From: Platanthera guangdongensis
Lineage: Eukaryota > Streptophyta > Magnoliopsida > Asparagales > Orchidaceae
Direction: 5' to 3'
Assembly (NCBI GenBank): GCA_039583875.1
Contig: CM077166.1
Span: 81,528,564 to 81,592,563, forward strand
DNA: 64,000 nucleotides
The notes beneath the pieces were generated by a model. That model searched no databases and had not been told where the DNA came from. It was given only the letters and a program-made list of their open reading frames with translations. Shown piece by piece: positions 19,005 through 30,407 of the stretch; the first letter of the stretch is position 1, and each line of letters starts with the position of its first letter. A program made the translations under genes and the position numbers.

Positions 19005-20831
19005 ATGGGTTCCACTGAGAATCATAAGAAATTGGGATCCATGAAGCTACCCATTTGCAGAAAAGAAATCTTTGGCATCTGGAAGAAAAGGGTGAGACTT
19101 TTTTTGGAAGCCTCAGACCCTAGGATTTATATCACAGTGAAAGAAGGGCCTTATGTGCCCATGAAGGTGTCAGTCTTAGATGCAAATCAGAGGACACCTA
19201 AGGATTTCTCTGAAATGATAAAGGATGAGATTGTTCTAGCCACAATGGACAAAAGGGCTCAGAATATCATAGTAAGTGCTATAGATGATGCAACTTTTCA
19301 GAATTTGATACACTGCAAGACATCCAAGGAAATGTGGGATACTCTTATTGTGTACATGGAGGGTTCTGAAGAAGTGAGGCAAGATAGAAAATCTTTGCTA
19401 AACCAAGAATATGAAAGCTTAAGGCAAAGTAGATTTGATAGCATAACTGAATGCTATAAGAAGTTCTATAGGATTGTGAATGAGCTAATGTCCTATGGCA
19501 GAGAGTTCAGTAATTATGAGCTCAATGATAAGTTTCTAAGGTCCCTAACAAAAGATTGGGACACCAAGATCTGTGCCATTTGGGAAATGGCAAAGTTGGC
19601 AGAAATTCCTCCACCAACACTATTTGGGAAACTGCTATCCTATGAGATGCAGTTGATGGTGAGGAAAGAAGAGGAGAAATCAACAAGAAGTGAACATAAA
19701 GAAAGGACAATGGCCTTCAAAACAGAAGCCCCCAGAAAGTACAGAAGTAAGTCACCAACTCCACCACCAAAAGTAGCTGAAACTGAGTCAGATGAGTCAG
19801 CAAGCAGAAAGTCTGAAAGCAGTGAAAGTGATGAGGACTTTGCTGCCTTCACAAGACATTTTCAGAAGTTCTTAAAGAAGACACAGTGCAGGACAAGGCC
19901 ATCTACTTCACAGGGCAAAGAAGACTATTATCAGAATAAAAAGTCTTCAAAGAAAGACAGGAAAAAGATCAAGTCTAGCAAAGCAACTCTTTCAAAAATT
20001 GTATGCTATTGCTGTAATAGACAATGACATGTTGTTGCAGACTATCCAGAGAAAAGGAAGGAGTCTAATGACAAGAAAAAGACTCAATACAAGGGCAAGA
20101 AGGAAAAGTCATTTGTTGCCAAAAAGGATAAGAGTCTGTCAGACATTTCTTTATCAGAAACTAAGTCAGATGCTGAGGCATATATAAGACTGTTTGCTGA
20201 GGAAGAAGAAGAAGAGTTCATCCAGATTATGAACTCTATATATAAACAAGAGGACAGTCAGTGCCAAGGACTGATGGCATTGACAGAAAGTGACAAAATC
20301 CTAGAGCAGCCAGGACCTAGTAAGGTACAACATTGTTCTTTCAGTTCAATTTCTTATGCTAGTACAGAATCAGATTCATCATCATCAAGTGAGGAGAGTG
20401 CATCTGAGTCTGAAGAGGATATTCATCAGTTGATAGATGAATATAAAGTTCTGTTACAAGCATTTAAGAAATGCAAATCCTTGTCCAAGAGTCAAGCTAA
20501 GGAGATTGCAAGTCTCAAAATGGCTGCAACTGATTATGAGAAGATGTTTGATCAAAAGCTAAATGAGATAGCCAGACTGAAGCACATAACTGTGATTCAG
20601 ATGTGGACTATATCATTTAAGAATGATCAAATCAAGAGTCTGGAGATTAATCTTTAGAAGGAGAAAGACTTAGTTGCTAGGTTTTCTAAACCAAAGTCTG
20701 TTCTACCCATAATTGATGAATTTGTTCATTACAAAGGTAAAGCTGGACTGGGGTTTACTAAACCTGCAAGGACTGTCATGTCCAAGTCCAAGGGCAAAGC
20801 CCCAAACTCTCAAAAAGTTAGCTGTAGATAA
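19005..20831 (+). pseudogene. gag: TE-4 Gag (Sirevirus type), interrupted
   Basis: I chose the ATG at 19005 (MGSTENHKKLG); upstream codons belong to the leader. The UBN2-type copia gag domain fills the first 230 residues (KEMWDTLIVYMEGSEE, YELNDKFLRSL). The first zinc knuckle begins CYCC but is broken by TGA at 20025-20027, where TGG is expected, and its last Cys reads Tyr. The frame continues through a Ser/Glu-rich acidic region (SDSSSSSEESASESEED) and a coiled coil to a TAG at 20655-20657. A second knuckle, CWCCGKVGHFAMDC, lies near 20870 in another frame. A long coiled-coil gag tail is typical of Sireviruses. Confidence 0.8.
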
Positions 20832-21048
20832 AACAGCTAAGACTGTACCTAAGCAAAGGTACAATAAGTTTGAGTGTTGGTGCTGTGGCAAGGTAGGCCA
20901 CTTTGCAATGGACTGTTGGCACAATGCTAGTGCCAAAGTGAGTGGCAAACTGCCTGTTGGAAAACCTGCAGGTAGCTTTGTTAGGAAGCAAACTAACCGG
21001 TACCAAGGACCCAAGAATTCTTTGGGTTCTAAGGTTCACTAATCTGTT

Positions 21049-21580
21049 TTGCAGGTGAGTCCAAGTGGCCATGCCCCAATATGGTACTTGGACAGTGGAT
21101 GTTCTAGACATATGACTGGAAGAAGGGGTTTACTAAAGGACTACACACCTATAAAGGATGGTCCAAAAGTCACCTTTGGTGGTTCTGAAAAGGGGATCAT
21201 CAAGGGTTTTGGTAACATTTCTAACTCCTATATTACTATTACTCAAGTGGCTTATGTCAAAGGTTTGAAACATAACCTTATTAGTATAAGTCAATTGAGT
21301 GATGTAGGATATGACATCTCATTTGTGAAAGATGGTTGTCATATCAGGAGGTCATATGATCAAGAGATCATTTTGACTGGTTATAGAAAAAGGAATGTCT
21401 ATTTCTTAGACATTATGGTTGAGAACAATGGTTCTCCAGTGTGTCTTGTAGCTGATGAGACAGTCTCTCATTGTGTCAAATGACACAAGAGGCTAGCCCA
21501 TCTAAACTACAAGACAATTGGCAAACTCTTTAGTAAAGAGTTAGTGAGGAATGGTCCTCAAGTTAAGTGTATTAAAGATG
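21049..21580 (+). pseudogene. pol: TE-4 protease and gag-pre-integrase segment
   Basis: WYLDSGCSRHMTG holds the catalytic DSG of copia aspartic protease, which would release Gag, PR, IN and RT from the polyprotein. FGNISNSYITITQVAYVKGL and HNLISISQLSDVGYD follow as in Sirevirus polyproteins. A TGA at 21481-21483 replaces the expected Trp before HKRLAHLNY, the start of the integrase zinc-binding domain. Another TGA near 21588 falls where the CXXC part would be. Confidence 0.82.
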
Positions 21581-21589
21581 GTATTTGAT

Positions 21590-22310
21590 CAGCTTGTCAA
21601 AAGGGCAAGCAGACTAGATCCACCTTTAGAAGCATTGAAAACAAAGATGTTGTGAGGTGTTTATACCTCTTGCATATGGATCTCTTTGGTCCAATACCAG
21701 TTCACAGCCTAGGTAGGAAGGTCTATACCTTTGTAGTTGTAGATGACTACTCAAGGTTTTTCTGGGTGTTCTTCCTAAGACAGAAATCTGAAACACCTAA
21801 TGTCTTCTATAGCTTTGTCAAACAAATTCAGAATGAACTAGACAGTACAGTGGTCAAGATAAGAAGTGACCATGGTACTGAATTTCAGTCTGATAGCATG
21901 ACAAAACTATGTGAAGAATTTGGGATATTTCAAGAGTTTTCTTCACCAAGAACACCTCAGCAAAATGGCATTGCTGAAAGGAAGAATAGAACCTTGATTG
22001 AGGCTGGTAGGACCCTATTAAGTGATACATCACTACCAGAATACTTCTGGGCTGAGGCAGTGAATACTGCATGCCATGTTATTAATAGGGCTACCATAAC
22101 TAAAAGCCACAACAAGACCCCCTGTGAGGTTGTGAAAGGCAGGAAACCAAACCTATCCTACTTCAGGATCTTTGGTTGTAAGTGCTTTATACTTAACAAT
22201 GGAAAGTCTTACTTGACTAAGTTTGCTGCCAAGTCCCAAGAGGGAATTTTTGTTGGGTACAGCAACAACAGTAAGGATTATAGAGTCTACAACTTGTCTA
22301 CACATTTGTA
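21590..22310 (+). pseudogene. pol: TE-4 integrase core
   Basis: This is the catalytic core that would insert cDNA. HMDLFGPIPVHS and VVVDDYSRFFWVFF hold the first Asp, IRSDHGTEFQ the second, and SPRTPQQNGIAERKNRTL the Glu. C-terminal GCKCFILNNGK and EGIFVGYSNNSKDYRVYN are the copia family end. The frame closes at 22309 with TAG after STHL. The upstream zinc-binding part is broken by stops, so the product would be inactive. Confidence 0.85.
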
Positions 22311-22361
22311 GAAGAGTCTGTACATATAGTATTTGATGAAAATAGACTTATTAACAATGAG

Positions 22362-24214
22362 TTGTCTAGTAGTATTTGCAGCCCCACAGGTATAACTGAG
22401 AAGTTGGACAAGCTCACTATAGAAGAAAGACCTACTGTAAGACAGCAAGTAGAAGACAGTGGCTGTTGTCCAGGGGGAGTACTACATGTACCTAATGCAG
22501 ATGAAGTTCAAGGAGTACAGCAAGATGAAGAAGTTGAAGAATTTCAACCTGAAGTCAGGATGCCTCCAACCAATAGGCATCTTAGAGATCATCCAGCAGA
22601 ACAAATCATTGGTGATCCAAGACAAGGGGTACAAACAAGGAGCAGAAATCTGAATGCAGTGCTCTTCTCCAGTTTTCTATCCCAAGTTGAACCAAAGAAG
22701 TTTGAAGAAGCCATCCTAGACCCTCTTTGGATTGAGGCAATGTAAGAAGAGCTGAATCAGTTCAAGAGGTGCAAGGTTTGGGAACTTGTTCCTAAGCCTA
22801 AAGACCACAACATAATTGGGACCAAGTGGATCTATAGGAACAAGATGGATGAACATGGAGTCATCATTAAGAACAAAGCAAGATTGGTTGCTAAAGGATA
22901 TAGGCAGGAAGAAGGTATTGACTTTGATCAAACCTTTGCTCCAGTAGCCAGACTGGAAGCCATAAGGATGTTCCTGGCCTATGCAACGTTTCAAGGATTT
23001 AAAGTTTACCAAATGGATGTCAAGTCAACATTTTTGAATGGTAATCTAAAAGAGGAAGTCTATGTGGAACAGCCATCAGGTTTTGTTGATTCAACTCAAC
23101 CTAATCATGTCTATAGACTTAGGAAAGCTTTATATGGGTTAAAGCAAGCCCCTAGGGCTTGGTATGAAACCCTGTCTAGTTTCCTCATTGAGAATAAGTT
23201 CACAAGGGGGAAAATAGACAAGAGTCTATTCCTTAGGGAATCCAGAGGCAAAGTAATACTAGTCCAAATATATGTAGATGACATAATATTTGGGTCTACT
23301 GAAAGTGGTCTTTGCAAAAAGTTTGCAAAACTAATGCAAGGACAATTTGAGATGAGTAGTATGGGGGAGCTTAAGTTCTTCTCGGGTCTCCAAGTTAGAC
23401 AGACTGAGAATGATTTATCCATATGTCAGTCTAAGTTCACCCTAGAACTCATAAGGAAGTATGGTATGGATTCATCCAGTACCATGAAGACTCCTATGGG
23501 GTCAAGTATGTCTCTAAGCAAGGATGATGCAAAGAAACCTGTAGATGAGTCTTTGTATAGAGGGATAGTTGGCTCCCTTCTATATTTGACTGCAAGTAGA
23601 CCATATATCATGTATGCTACATGTGTCTGTGCAAGGTACCAAGCATGCCCTAAAGAGTCTCATTTGACAGCAGTCAAAAGGATATTGAGATATCTAAAGG
23701 GCACTCCTTATCTAGGCCTCTGGTATCCTAGGAATGGGGATTTTGAACTAACATGTTATTCAGATGCAGACTTTACAGGATGCAAAGAAGACAGAAAAAA
23801 CACAACTGGAACCTGTCAATTCCTAGGTGGAAGACTGATTTCATGGAGTAGCAAAAAGCAAACAAGTGTGGCTATCTCCACTGCAGAATCAGAATATGTG
23901 GATGCAGGAAGTTGCTGTGCTCAACTTCTATGGATACAACATCAGCTTGAGGACTATGAAATTTAGGTAAGTCGAACTCCACTATTTTGTGACTCTACTA
24001 GTGCTATATCAATTGCACATAATCCTGTTTCCCATAGTAGAACTAAACATATTGAAATAAAATATCATTTTCTTAGGGAACATGTAGAAAAAGAAGATAT
24101 TTTACTAGAATATGTTAAAACAGATAATCAACTAGCTGATATGTATACTAAGCCCTTAGAAGAAACTAAGTTCAATAGATTTAAAATTAAACTAGGTATG
24201 ATAAACTTAGAATA
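22362..24214 (+). pseudogene. pol: TE-4 reverse transcriptase and RNase H
   Basis: The linker 22362-22745 ends in TAA where a Gln is expected (AM-stop-EELNQF). The RT follows: [48 protein letters not shown] and catalytic YVDD at 23271-23282. RNase H holds [15 protein letters not shown] and [13 protein letters not shown]. After a TAG at 23964-23966 the frame carries the usual end (STSAISIAHNPV, TKHIEIKYHFLREHVE, LADMYTKPL) to the stop near 24214. Apart from two or three stops the sequence is well conserved; the decay is recent. Confidence 0.87.
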
Positions 24215-24239
24215 AGTTTATAGAAATGGCTAAGTAAAA

Positions 24240-24690
24240 AGGTGTCGACACACAGAGATATCTGTGTCGACACAGAAAATTGGTGTCGACACTTCAGTGA
24301 AAAGGTGTCGACACATCTAGGAAGTTGGTGTCGACACTTCAGAAAATTAGTGTCGACACATGACAAGTAGGTGTCGACACATCAAAGGTGGTGTCGACAC
24401 TTAGGCTTTACTCACAATTATCTGAGTAAAGTCTCGACTGAATGTCGAGTTGAGTGGTGTCGACACATAATCAAGTGTCGACACATATAATCTGTTGACT
24501 AAACTTGTGTCGACACATAGGTGTCGAGACATTATAAGACAGTGTCGACACTTATCAACAGTGTTGACACAATTTAAGTTAGCTGACCCGCCTTTTCATT
24601 TTCAAACCTAGAAAGGTATAAATAGGATTTTGCCTTAGTCTGTCGACACGCTTTCAAAAGTTTCGAGACTAAACTTGTGTGTCGACACCT
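24240..24690 (+). repeat. Second GTGTCGACAC array, inside TE-4, upstream of the third ORF
   Basis: About 14 copies of GTGTCGACAC or near variants occur between the end of pol and the ATG at 24723, spaced about 20 bases apart in the densest part. The spacers differ from those in the LTR array (AAAATTG, TTCAGAAAATT), so this is not a simple copy of the LTR. A TATA box follows at 24616-24626. Confidence 0.88.
24616..24626 (+). promoter_or_regulatory. Internal TATA box before TE-4 third ORF
   Basis: GTATAAATAGG lies 97 bp upstream of ATG 24723 and downstream of the internal palindrome array. This reproduces the LTR layout of array, TATA, transcript. I infer a private promoter for the third ORF. 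Confidence 0.6.
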
Positions 24691-24722
24691 CTCTTCTCTC
24701 CAGTCAAATTCTTCAAACCCTA

Positions 24723-27567
24723 ATGGCGCCGAAGCTCGAGGAGAACGTCAATGAAGGCTATGAACTGGTGCGAGCCGCGTTTGAGGATGCAGACCCAGAA
24801 ATCAAGAATGTGATAACCCTAGTTGCAGACTCGGGGTTAGAATTTCTTGTTTCTAAGCCCACAAAGATCTGGAAGAAGGAAGTTCTAGAGTTTCTAAATG
24901 GAGCTAAGGTAGACGAATCTGGACTCAAGATCAAGTCCAGGGTCCATGGAGAAAAGGTGAAGGTATCACCAAAAAGTTTAAGAAAGGTTCTAAACCTGCC
25001 TAGAACCAAGGAAGAAGAAGTAACTGCTTCTAAGACCAGAGAAGCATTGACATGGTGTGGTCTGGATCCAAAGATGAAAATTGGATCTGTATTCAATAGG
25101 AAGGGGATGAACAGCCAGGGTAAATTCCTCTCTGAAATTGTTGGAAAAGTAATTTTGAGTAAGCCAGGAGGGCATGATAGGGTATCAGCCCATATGTTCA
25201 GTATTATGACAAGGATAATCTTCACTTTAAAAATAGATTGGTCTGTTATTGTCTTTGATAATATTAAAAGAAAGTCCGAAGAAACCCAACTTGGGTAGGA
25301 TCATAAGTTTATACCTTGCTGGTAGCATAGCAGAGGTTATGAGTCAAGCTGCTGGAACTAAGATCAATCATATGAGAAAGATGGACATGAGGATCTTCTC
25401 CAGATGGGATAGGGTTTTGTCTAAGGAGATGCCAACCCCTGATAAACTAACTCCTGAGAAAGCAACAGCTCTAAAGAAGAAGAAGAAGCCTGCCCCAGTG
25501 GCTCAGGATACATCTAGCAGCTCTGATAGTGAAGAGCAAGTTGTCTTTACACCAGATGATTGTCAAGAAGACATTGGAGTTGCTGGGAAGTCTCCAGCTC
25601 AACAAGAAGTTGCAGAGAGGCAGGGGGAGCTACCTCAAGCTAGCCCCATACACCAGGATCAAATCCAGGGGGAGCCTCTAGTTGTAGAAGAGCCAACTAC
25701 ACTAGAAAGTGAACAAGCAACAAACATCATACTTGAGGTAATCACTGAGCTTAATGCTTTAGATTTCCCTATAGAGGATAATGTATTGTCTGATTCCTTA
25801 AATTATGTTAATCAACAAACTCAGATTGATAGTCAAGTCCCAGATGTTGTCATGGAGGACACATCTGTTACAGTTCAAGTAGTTTCTGATCCAGTGGTAG
25901 ATGAGCCAAGAATTTCTCCAGCTCATTCTCCACAAGAATATACTATGGAAGATCTTTTCCTAAATTTGGATCAAACAGATTTTGACAAGGAATGTGCTGC
26001 TGCTGAGGGGGAGAATGCTCCAATTGAGGGGGAGCAAGTGTCAATTGTAGAAGAACCTACAAGGAAAGAGCCTGAGAAGCCCCAAGTTGTTGAGGTGCTA
26101 CCTAAAGAGAGGGTAGAAATTGCAAGCACATCAGCTTCTAAAGATGAGGAAGCTGCAAGGGCAAAGAAAAAGAAATTTCAAGTATTCAAGAGAAGGAGTC
26201 AGACTTATAAGAAGGCTTTGCAAACTATTGCACCACAGCCTATATCACAGCCAGCACCAACTATTGATTATAGTGCTCTAATGGTTGCAATGCAAATTAA
26301 GCTTGATGAGCACAGGCAGGCCATTGAGAAGTATGTGGATGAAGGGCAAAAATTGTTACAGTTTGATTTGGCCCAGGATATTAAGTCTATAAGATTTGAA
26401 ATGAATCTTAATAAAAAGGAGATGCCTGACTGCTTCCACAAGGGAGGGAATGCAGTAGTCTATTTGACAACTCATCAAGAAAAGATAAAAGCTCAAGTAG
26501 ATGAACTTGAAGTAAAGCAAGGCTATGTACTGGAAAATCAAATCAGGATGAATGATAATTTGACAGAGTCTCACAATGCCATTATCACTAAGATGCAGAA
26601 CATAGCTGCTGGACTGACTACTTCTACTGCTACTGCTAAAGCAAAATTTGACAAAGCATTCCAAGAGGAAATAACTTCTGTTAAGACTGCCATACAAGAC
26701 TCTCAGAAGATCATCACTGACAAACTCCAAAGGTTGAAACCTTATTTTAAAGATGGAGTCAACTATTTGGATGCCCAAATAAGATTTCAAAAGGATGATT
26801 TGAGGGATCACATGGTTAGAGAAGTCATAAAGGGGGAGAGGGTGTCAGTCAAAGCCAGCTCTGATCATGCCAAGTGGATATCTAATTCTATCAGAGCAAC
26901 TCTTGGTTATCCTCCTTTATGTGATGATGATAATGTTGCAGAATCTGGAATTAACCCTGCATATCTTGGAGGTGAGCAACCTGAAGTAGCTCAAGTTATC
27001 TATCCTCCTCCAGATTTTGATATGATACATGCTGATATCCAGACAATGTATAGCCCACCTGAGGATAAGAAAAATGTTATCATAGAAAAGATGGTTCAGC
27101 CAGTATCTGAAGCTATGCAAGAAGCTCTGCAGAAAGAAGAAGAAACCAGATTGTCTAAGAAGAGGTTCAGGGAGCAAGCTGAACAAAGACCAGACTTTGA
27201 GCAGTGGAGCCCCACTTCAAGAAACATTATCTTAACTGCATGGAAAGCTGCAAAAGATAATATTTAAGACAGGAATAAATGGTTTTCTGAATTGGAATGG
27301 AGGAAACATGAGACAAGGCAAGAAGCAATAATGCAATATAGAAGGAAGGCCAAGATGGGAAAGCTACCTTCTACTGCCCAGGAGCCTAGCAAGTACTTTC
27401 CCAAGCCATATCATTATTTTGAAAGGCAAACGATTAAAGATGAAGAGCAAAAGAAAAAGGATCTGAAAGGCAAGAAGCCTGCTGATGCTGAAGTTGCTGA
27501 AGCCCCTGTTCAAGCCAAAGTACAATCTGGAAAAGGAATAGTAATTAAGGAGGCTGAACAAAAATAG
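24723..27567 (+). pseudogene. TE-4 third ORF: putative plant transposon-type protein, large coiled coil
   Basis: It starts at ATG 24723 (MAPKLEENVNEGYELV). The N-terminal 200 residues (KSRVHGEKVKVSPKSLRKVL, GHDRVSAHMFSIMTR, then LYLAGSIAEVM) resemble the plant family annotated as putative plant transposon protein. That family often accompanies Sirevirus and gypsy elements. The rest is acidic, then basic (AKKKKFQVFKRRSQ), then a long amphipathic segment. Breaks: a 1-base frameshift between about 25249 and 25298, and TAA at 27265-27267, after which the same frame continues to 27567. A repaired product would be about 945 residues. It is not an envelope protein by any signal I can see: no signal peptide or membrane segment. 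Its role is unknown. Confidence 0.7.
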
Positions 27568-27830
27568 AATAGAATTTTATTCAGTTTACAATTGTAATCT
27601 TGTGTTTTTCAAACACTATGTAAAACTTTTGTATAATGAATATTACAAAGTTGTGAGAACAATATGATGTGTTTTAAATCTATTTCATAATTGTTCTGAG
27701 ATGTTATCTGTATATGCATGTTTGTTTAATACATGTAATGTTCTTTCCTGATTACATAATCCTGTTTTACATCATACTTGATTTTATTCTGTATGGTGTA
27801 TATCATTGACTAAGGGTTATGACTTCTCCA
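27568..27830 (+). other. TE-4 3' untranslated spacer
   Basis: A/T-rich noncoding DNA between the third ORF and the polypurine tract, with no further ORF. It probably carries the 3' untranslated part of both transcripts. Confidence 0.6.
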
Positions 27831-27843
27831 AATAGGGGGAGAT
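27831..27843 (+). other. Polypurine tract of TE-4
   Basis: AATAGGGGGAGAT lies directly before the 3' LTR start TGTTGGGTAC, as in Sireviruses. Confidence 0.85.
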
Positions 27844-29808
27844 TGTTGGGTACATTGGTTCTAATGTACCTGATTTGAAGAAGCCTCACCCAACTCAATG
27901 ATATACATCAAAATGTATTTGATGTGTTTTGAGTTTACTTGTGCAGGTTAAGTATTTGCAGGAAAGATGGAAAAGTTTCTAGGTCCATGTGTCGACACCC
28001 AGAGGGAAAGTGTCGACACTTAAGAAGACTTGTGTCGACACCCAGGCAAGCAGTGTCGACACTTGGAGTCATTGTGTTGACACCAGGGATGCAGAGTCGA
28101 CACCAGACAGAAAGTGTCGACATAAGGAGCTGTGTCGACACTCAATGAAGAAAAGTGCAGTGAAACAGTGTCGACACTTAACAGCAGTGTCGACACCTAG
28201 AAGAAATCTGTCTACATCAGAAAGTGTTGACACTTGGAGGCTGTGTCGACACTCAGCAAAAGTCAGCAGAGACTAAGTATAAGTGTCGACACCCAGAACA
28301 ATGTGTCGACACACAGCAGAAGAGTCAACACTTGAATAAAGTGTCGACACAAGGAGCTGTGTCGACACCTAGCAAAGTTCAAGAATATTCTAAGTACAAG
28401 TGTCGACACAAAGGAGATGTGTCGACACTCAGCAAAGTCCTCAACAGAAGAAGATGTGTCGACACAAGGAGCTGTGTCGACACTCAGCAAGAATCAACAC
28501 TAAAGACATGTGTCGACACCAAGAAGTAGTGTCGATACTGACAAGTTCAACACATGAAGATGTGTCGACACAAAGGAGTTGTGTCGACACTTACAAGAAG
28601 TCAACAAAGTGCTGAAGAACAAAGTGTTGTGTCGACACTCAATATCAGTGTCGACACATGAAGAAGAAGCAGTGTCGAGATATAAAATCTACAACACAAG
28701 GAGTTGTGTCGACACCTTGTAGGCTAGTGTCGACACTTAGACAACTTGTGTCGACACTTGGTCTATAAGTGTCGACACTTAAAGACAGACAGTCTCGATA
28801 CTTTCAGACAGTTACAGAATTTTCAAGAACTAACTGGATGACTTGACAGCTGCCATTCCAGCCGGTCTACTGCACCTGTCAGAGTTGTCAGAAATCAGTT
28901 ATGAACCGGACCAGCCGGTTACCATGAAGAAGGCCAATAAATAGGCTTATACTGTCTACAGAAGGATGATGATCAACGCATCAAGTTATACAAAGAAGAT
29001 CTAGCTATTCCCTGAAGAATCAAGTGAAGATATAAGAAGTTGGAGAGAGAGCTCCATCCAAGAAGTCAGCTGTTGGAACCAGGGTGAGAAGAAGGGTTCA
29101 GATTTGTTCTGAATCTTAAGTTGCAGAGATCAAGGATCAACTGTAGAAGAGATTAATCTTATTGTGTTCTACTTTCAAGAAGCTTTGAAGAAAGCCAAGT
29201 CAGATTGATCTCAGCTGAGTTCTTCCAAGAACTCATCAAGAAACTCACAACTCTTCTCTCTTTTCTCTGAGTTGTAGAGTATACATTTTGTAATCATATT
29301 ATCTTGTAGGATCCTTAGGGATCTGAGTTTTGTAAGCCTGTAATTATAAAGGCTGAGTGTATGGCTTGAGTGCCTGAGTGTAGGAGATTTGAATCTCTGA
29401 GTGTAGGCCTTTGTGGCTGAGTGTAGGCCTTGGTGGCTGAGTGTAGGCCTTGGTGGATGAGTGTAGGCTTTGTGAAGAAGCTGAGTTGTAGGGCCTTAGG
29501 CCTGAGTTGTAGGAACCTGTTTTGAGGTTCTGAGTGTAAGATCTGAGGATCTGAGATAGTGGAGAAGTTTGGCCGAATCTAGTACACTACTAGATAGGCG
29601 AAGGGGGAAAGTGGATGTACCCAAACATTGGGGAACCACTATAAACCTGTGTGTTCTCTGTGTGTATGTGGTTTGCTGTGATTGCTGTGTGATTGCTGTG
29701 CAAAAGTAGATATAAATCTGTGATAAAATCTGAATTCTGCCTACAAAGTCAAAAAGATTTAAGTCACCTATTCACCCCCCTCTAGGTGATTAGTTACAAT
29801 ATCTTTCA
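27844..29808 (+). repeat. TE-4 3' LTR
   Basis: This 1965-bp LTR is collinear with 16931-18898. The GTGTCGACAC array lies at 27988-28800 and differs from the 5' copy mostly by transitions, many at the palindrome CpG. The TATA core is changed to CCAATAAATAGG. It ends ATCTTTCA, followed by GTATG. Confidence 0.93.
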
Positions 29809-30407
29809 GTATGAAACCTTCTTCCGTGGAGACGCACCGAAGGAATCCACGCCAGAGTCGCACCAAAGAGGGATGGACGAAGCAAGGGGCAGTTTGACAC
29901 CACAAGTGGGGGCGGCGGCTTGGAGATCTCCTCTTGGCCGAATTCTCCTAGCAAGTTTCTTTTGGATTCAAATTCTTCTTCTTGTCTATTAATTCTCATA
30001 AAGAGGTCTCCTTATATAGGAGTTATAAACACATAGGAGTTACAAATTCATAGGAGTTACAAACACACATTTAACCATCCAAAATGGAGATGACATCTCA
30101 TCCATCCGGGTGGTTAATTACACATCACATGTTTTAAATGCAGGAAATAAATAAATAAGTTCACTCATGAATATAAAATTATTATCCAAGTATGGAATAA
30201 TTTTATATTCTCAAATATAAAATATAAATAAAATAAAGTAACTTAGAGCATGATTTTAAAATGAATCTTCAAGTGGGCTTAGCATGCCGCGGACGGAGGT
30301 TGTAACGTTGCCTTCCGTTAGAGTTATCATGGCTCCTAACGTCTTTATGTTGTAGCACCTCCACAGCCAGATCATCATCAAGTAGTGGCGGCGATGCCTC
30401 GACATCA
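29809..30407 (-). repeat. TE-3 3' LTR, U3-side segment
   Basis: It starts with the second GTATG and continues the LTR cut at 16930. It aligns with 33795-34387 (CACCGAAGGAATCCACG, GGCGGCGGCTTGGAGATCTC). A plausible minus-strand TATA, CCTATATAAGGAG, lies near 30006-30018. It ends TCGACATCA at 30407. Confidence 0.85.

Larger units (their letters stand above)
16931..29808 (+). mobile_element. TE-4: full-length Sirevirus-type Ty1/copia element with a third ORF
   Basis: LTRs 16931-18898 and 27844-29808 (1968 and 1965 bp) start TGTTGGGTAC and end ATCTTTCA. They are flanked by GTATG. The 5' LTR is followed within two bases by TGGTATCAGAGCCAGG, and AATAGGGGGAGAT precedes the 3' LTR. Order inside: gag, protease, integrase, RT-RNase H (the copia order), then a promoter-like array and a large extra ORF. 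Long gag with a coiled-coil tail, purine tracts and an extra 3' ORF are Sirevirus traits. About ten substitutions in the first 325 aligned LTR bases suggest moderate age. Several stops, mostly transitions, make pol defective. Confidence 0.93.

Noticed and set aside
24723..27567. Reading the TE-4 third ORF as an envelope gene
   Set aside because: Some Sireviruses are described with env-like ORFs. I see no signal peptide, transmembrane segment or cleavage site here; the N-terminus resembles the plant transposon-protein family and the rest is coiled coil.
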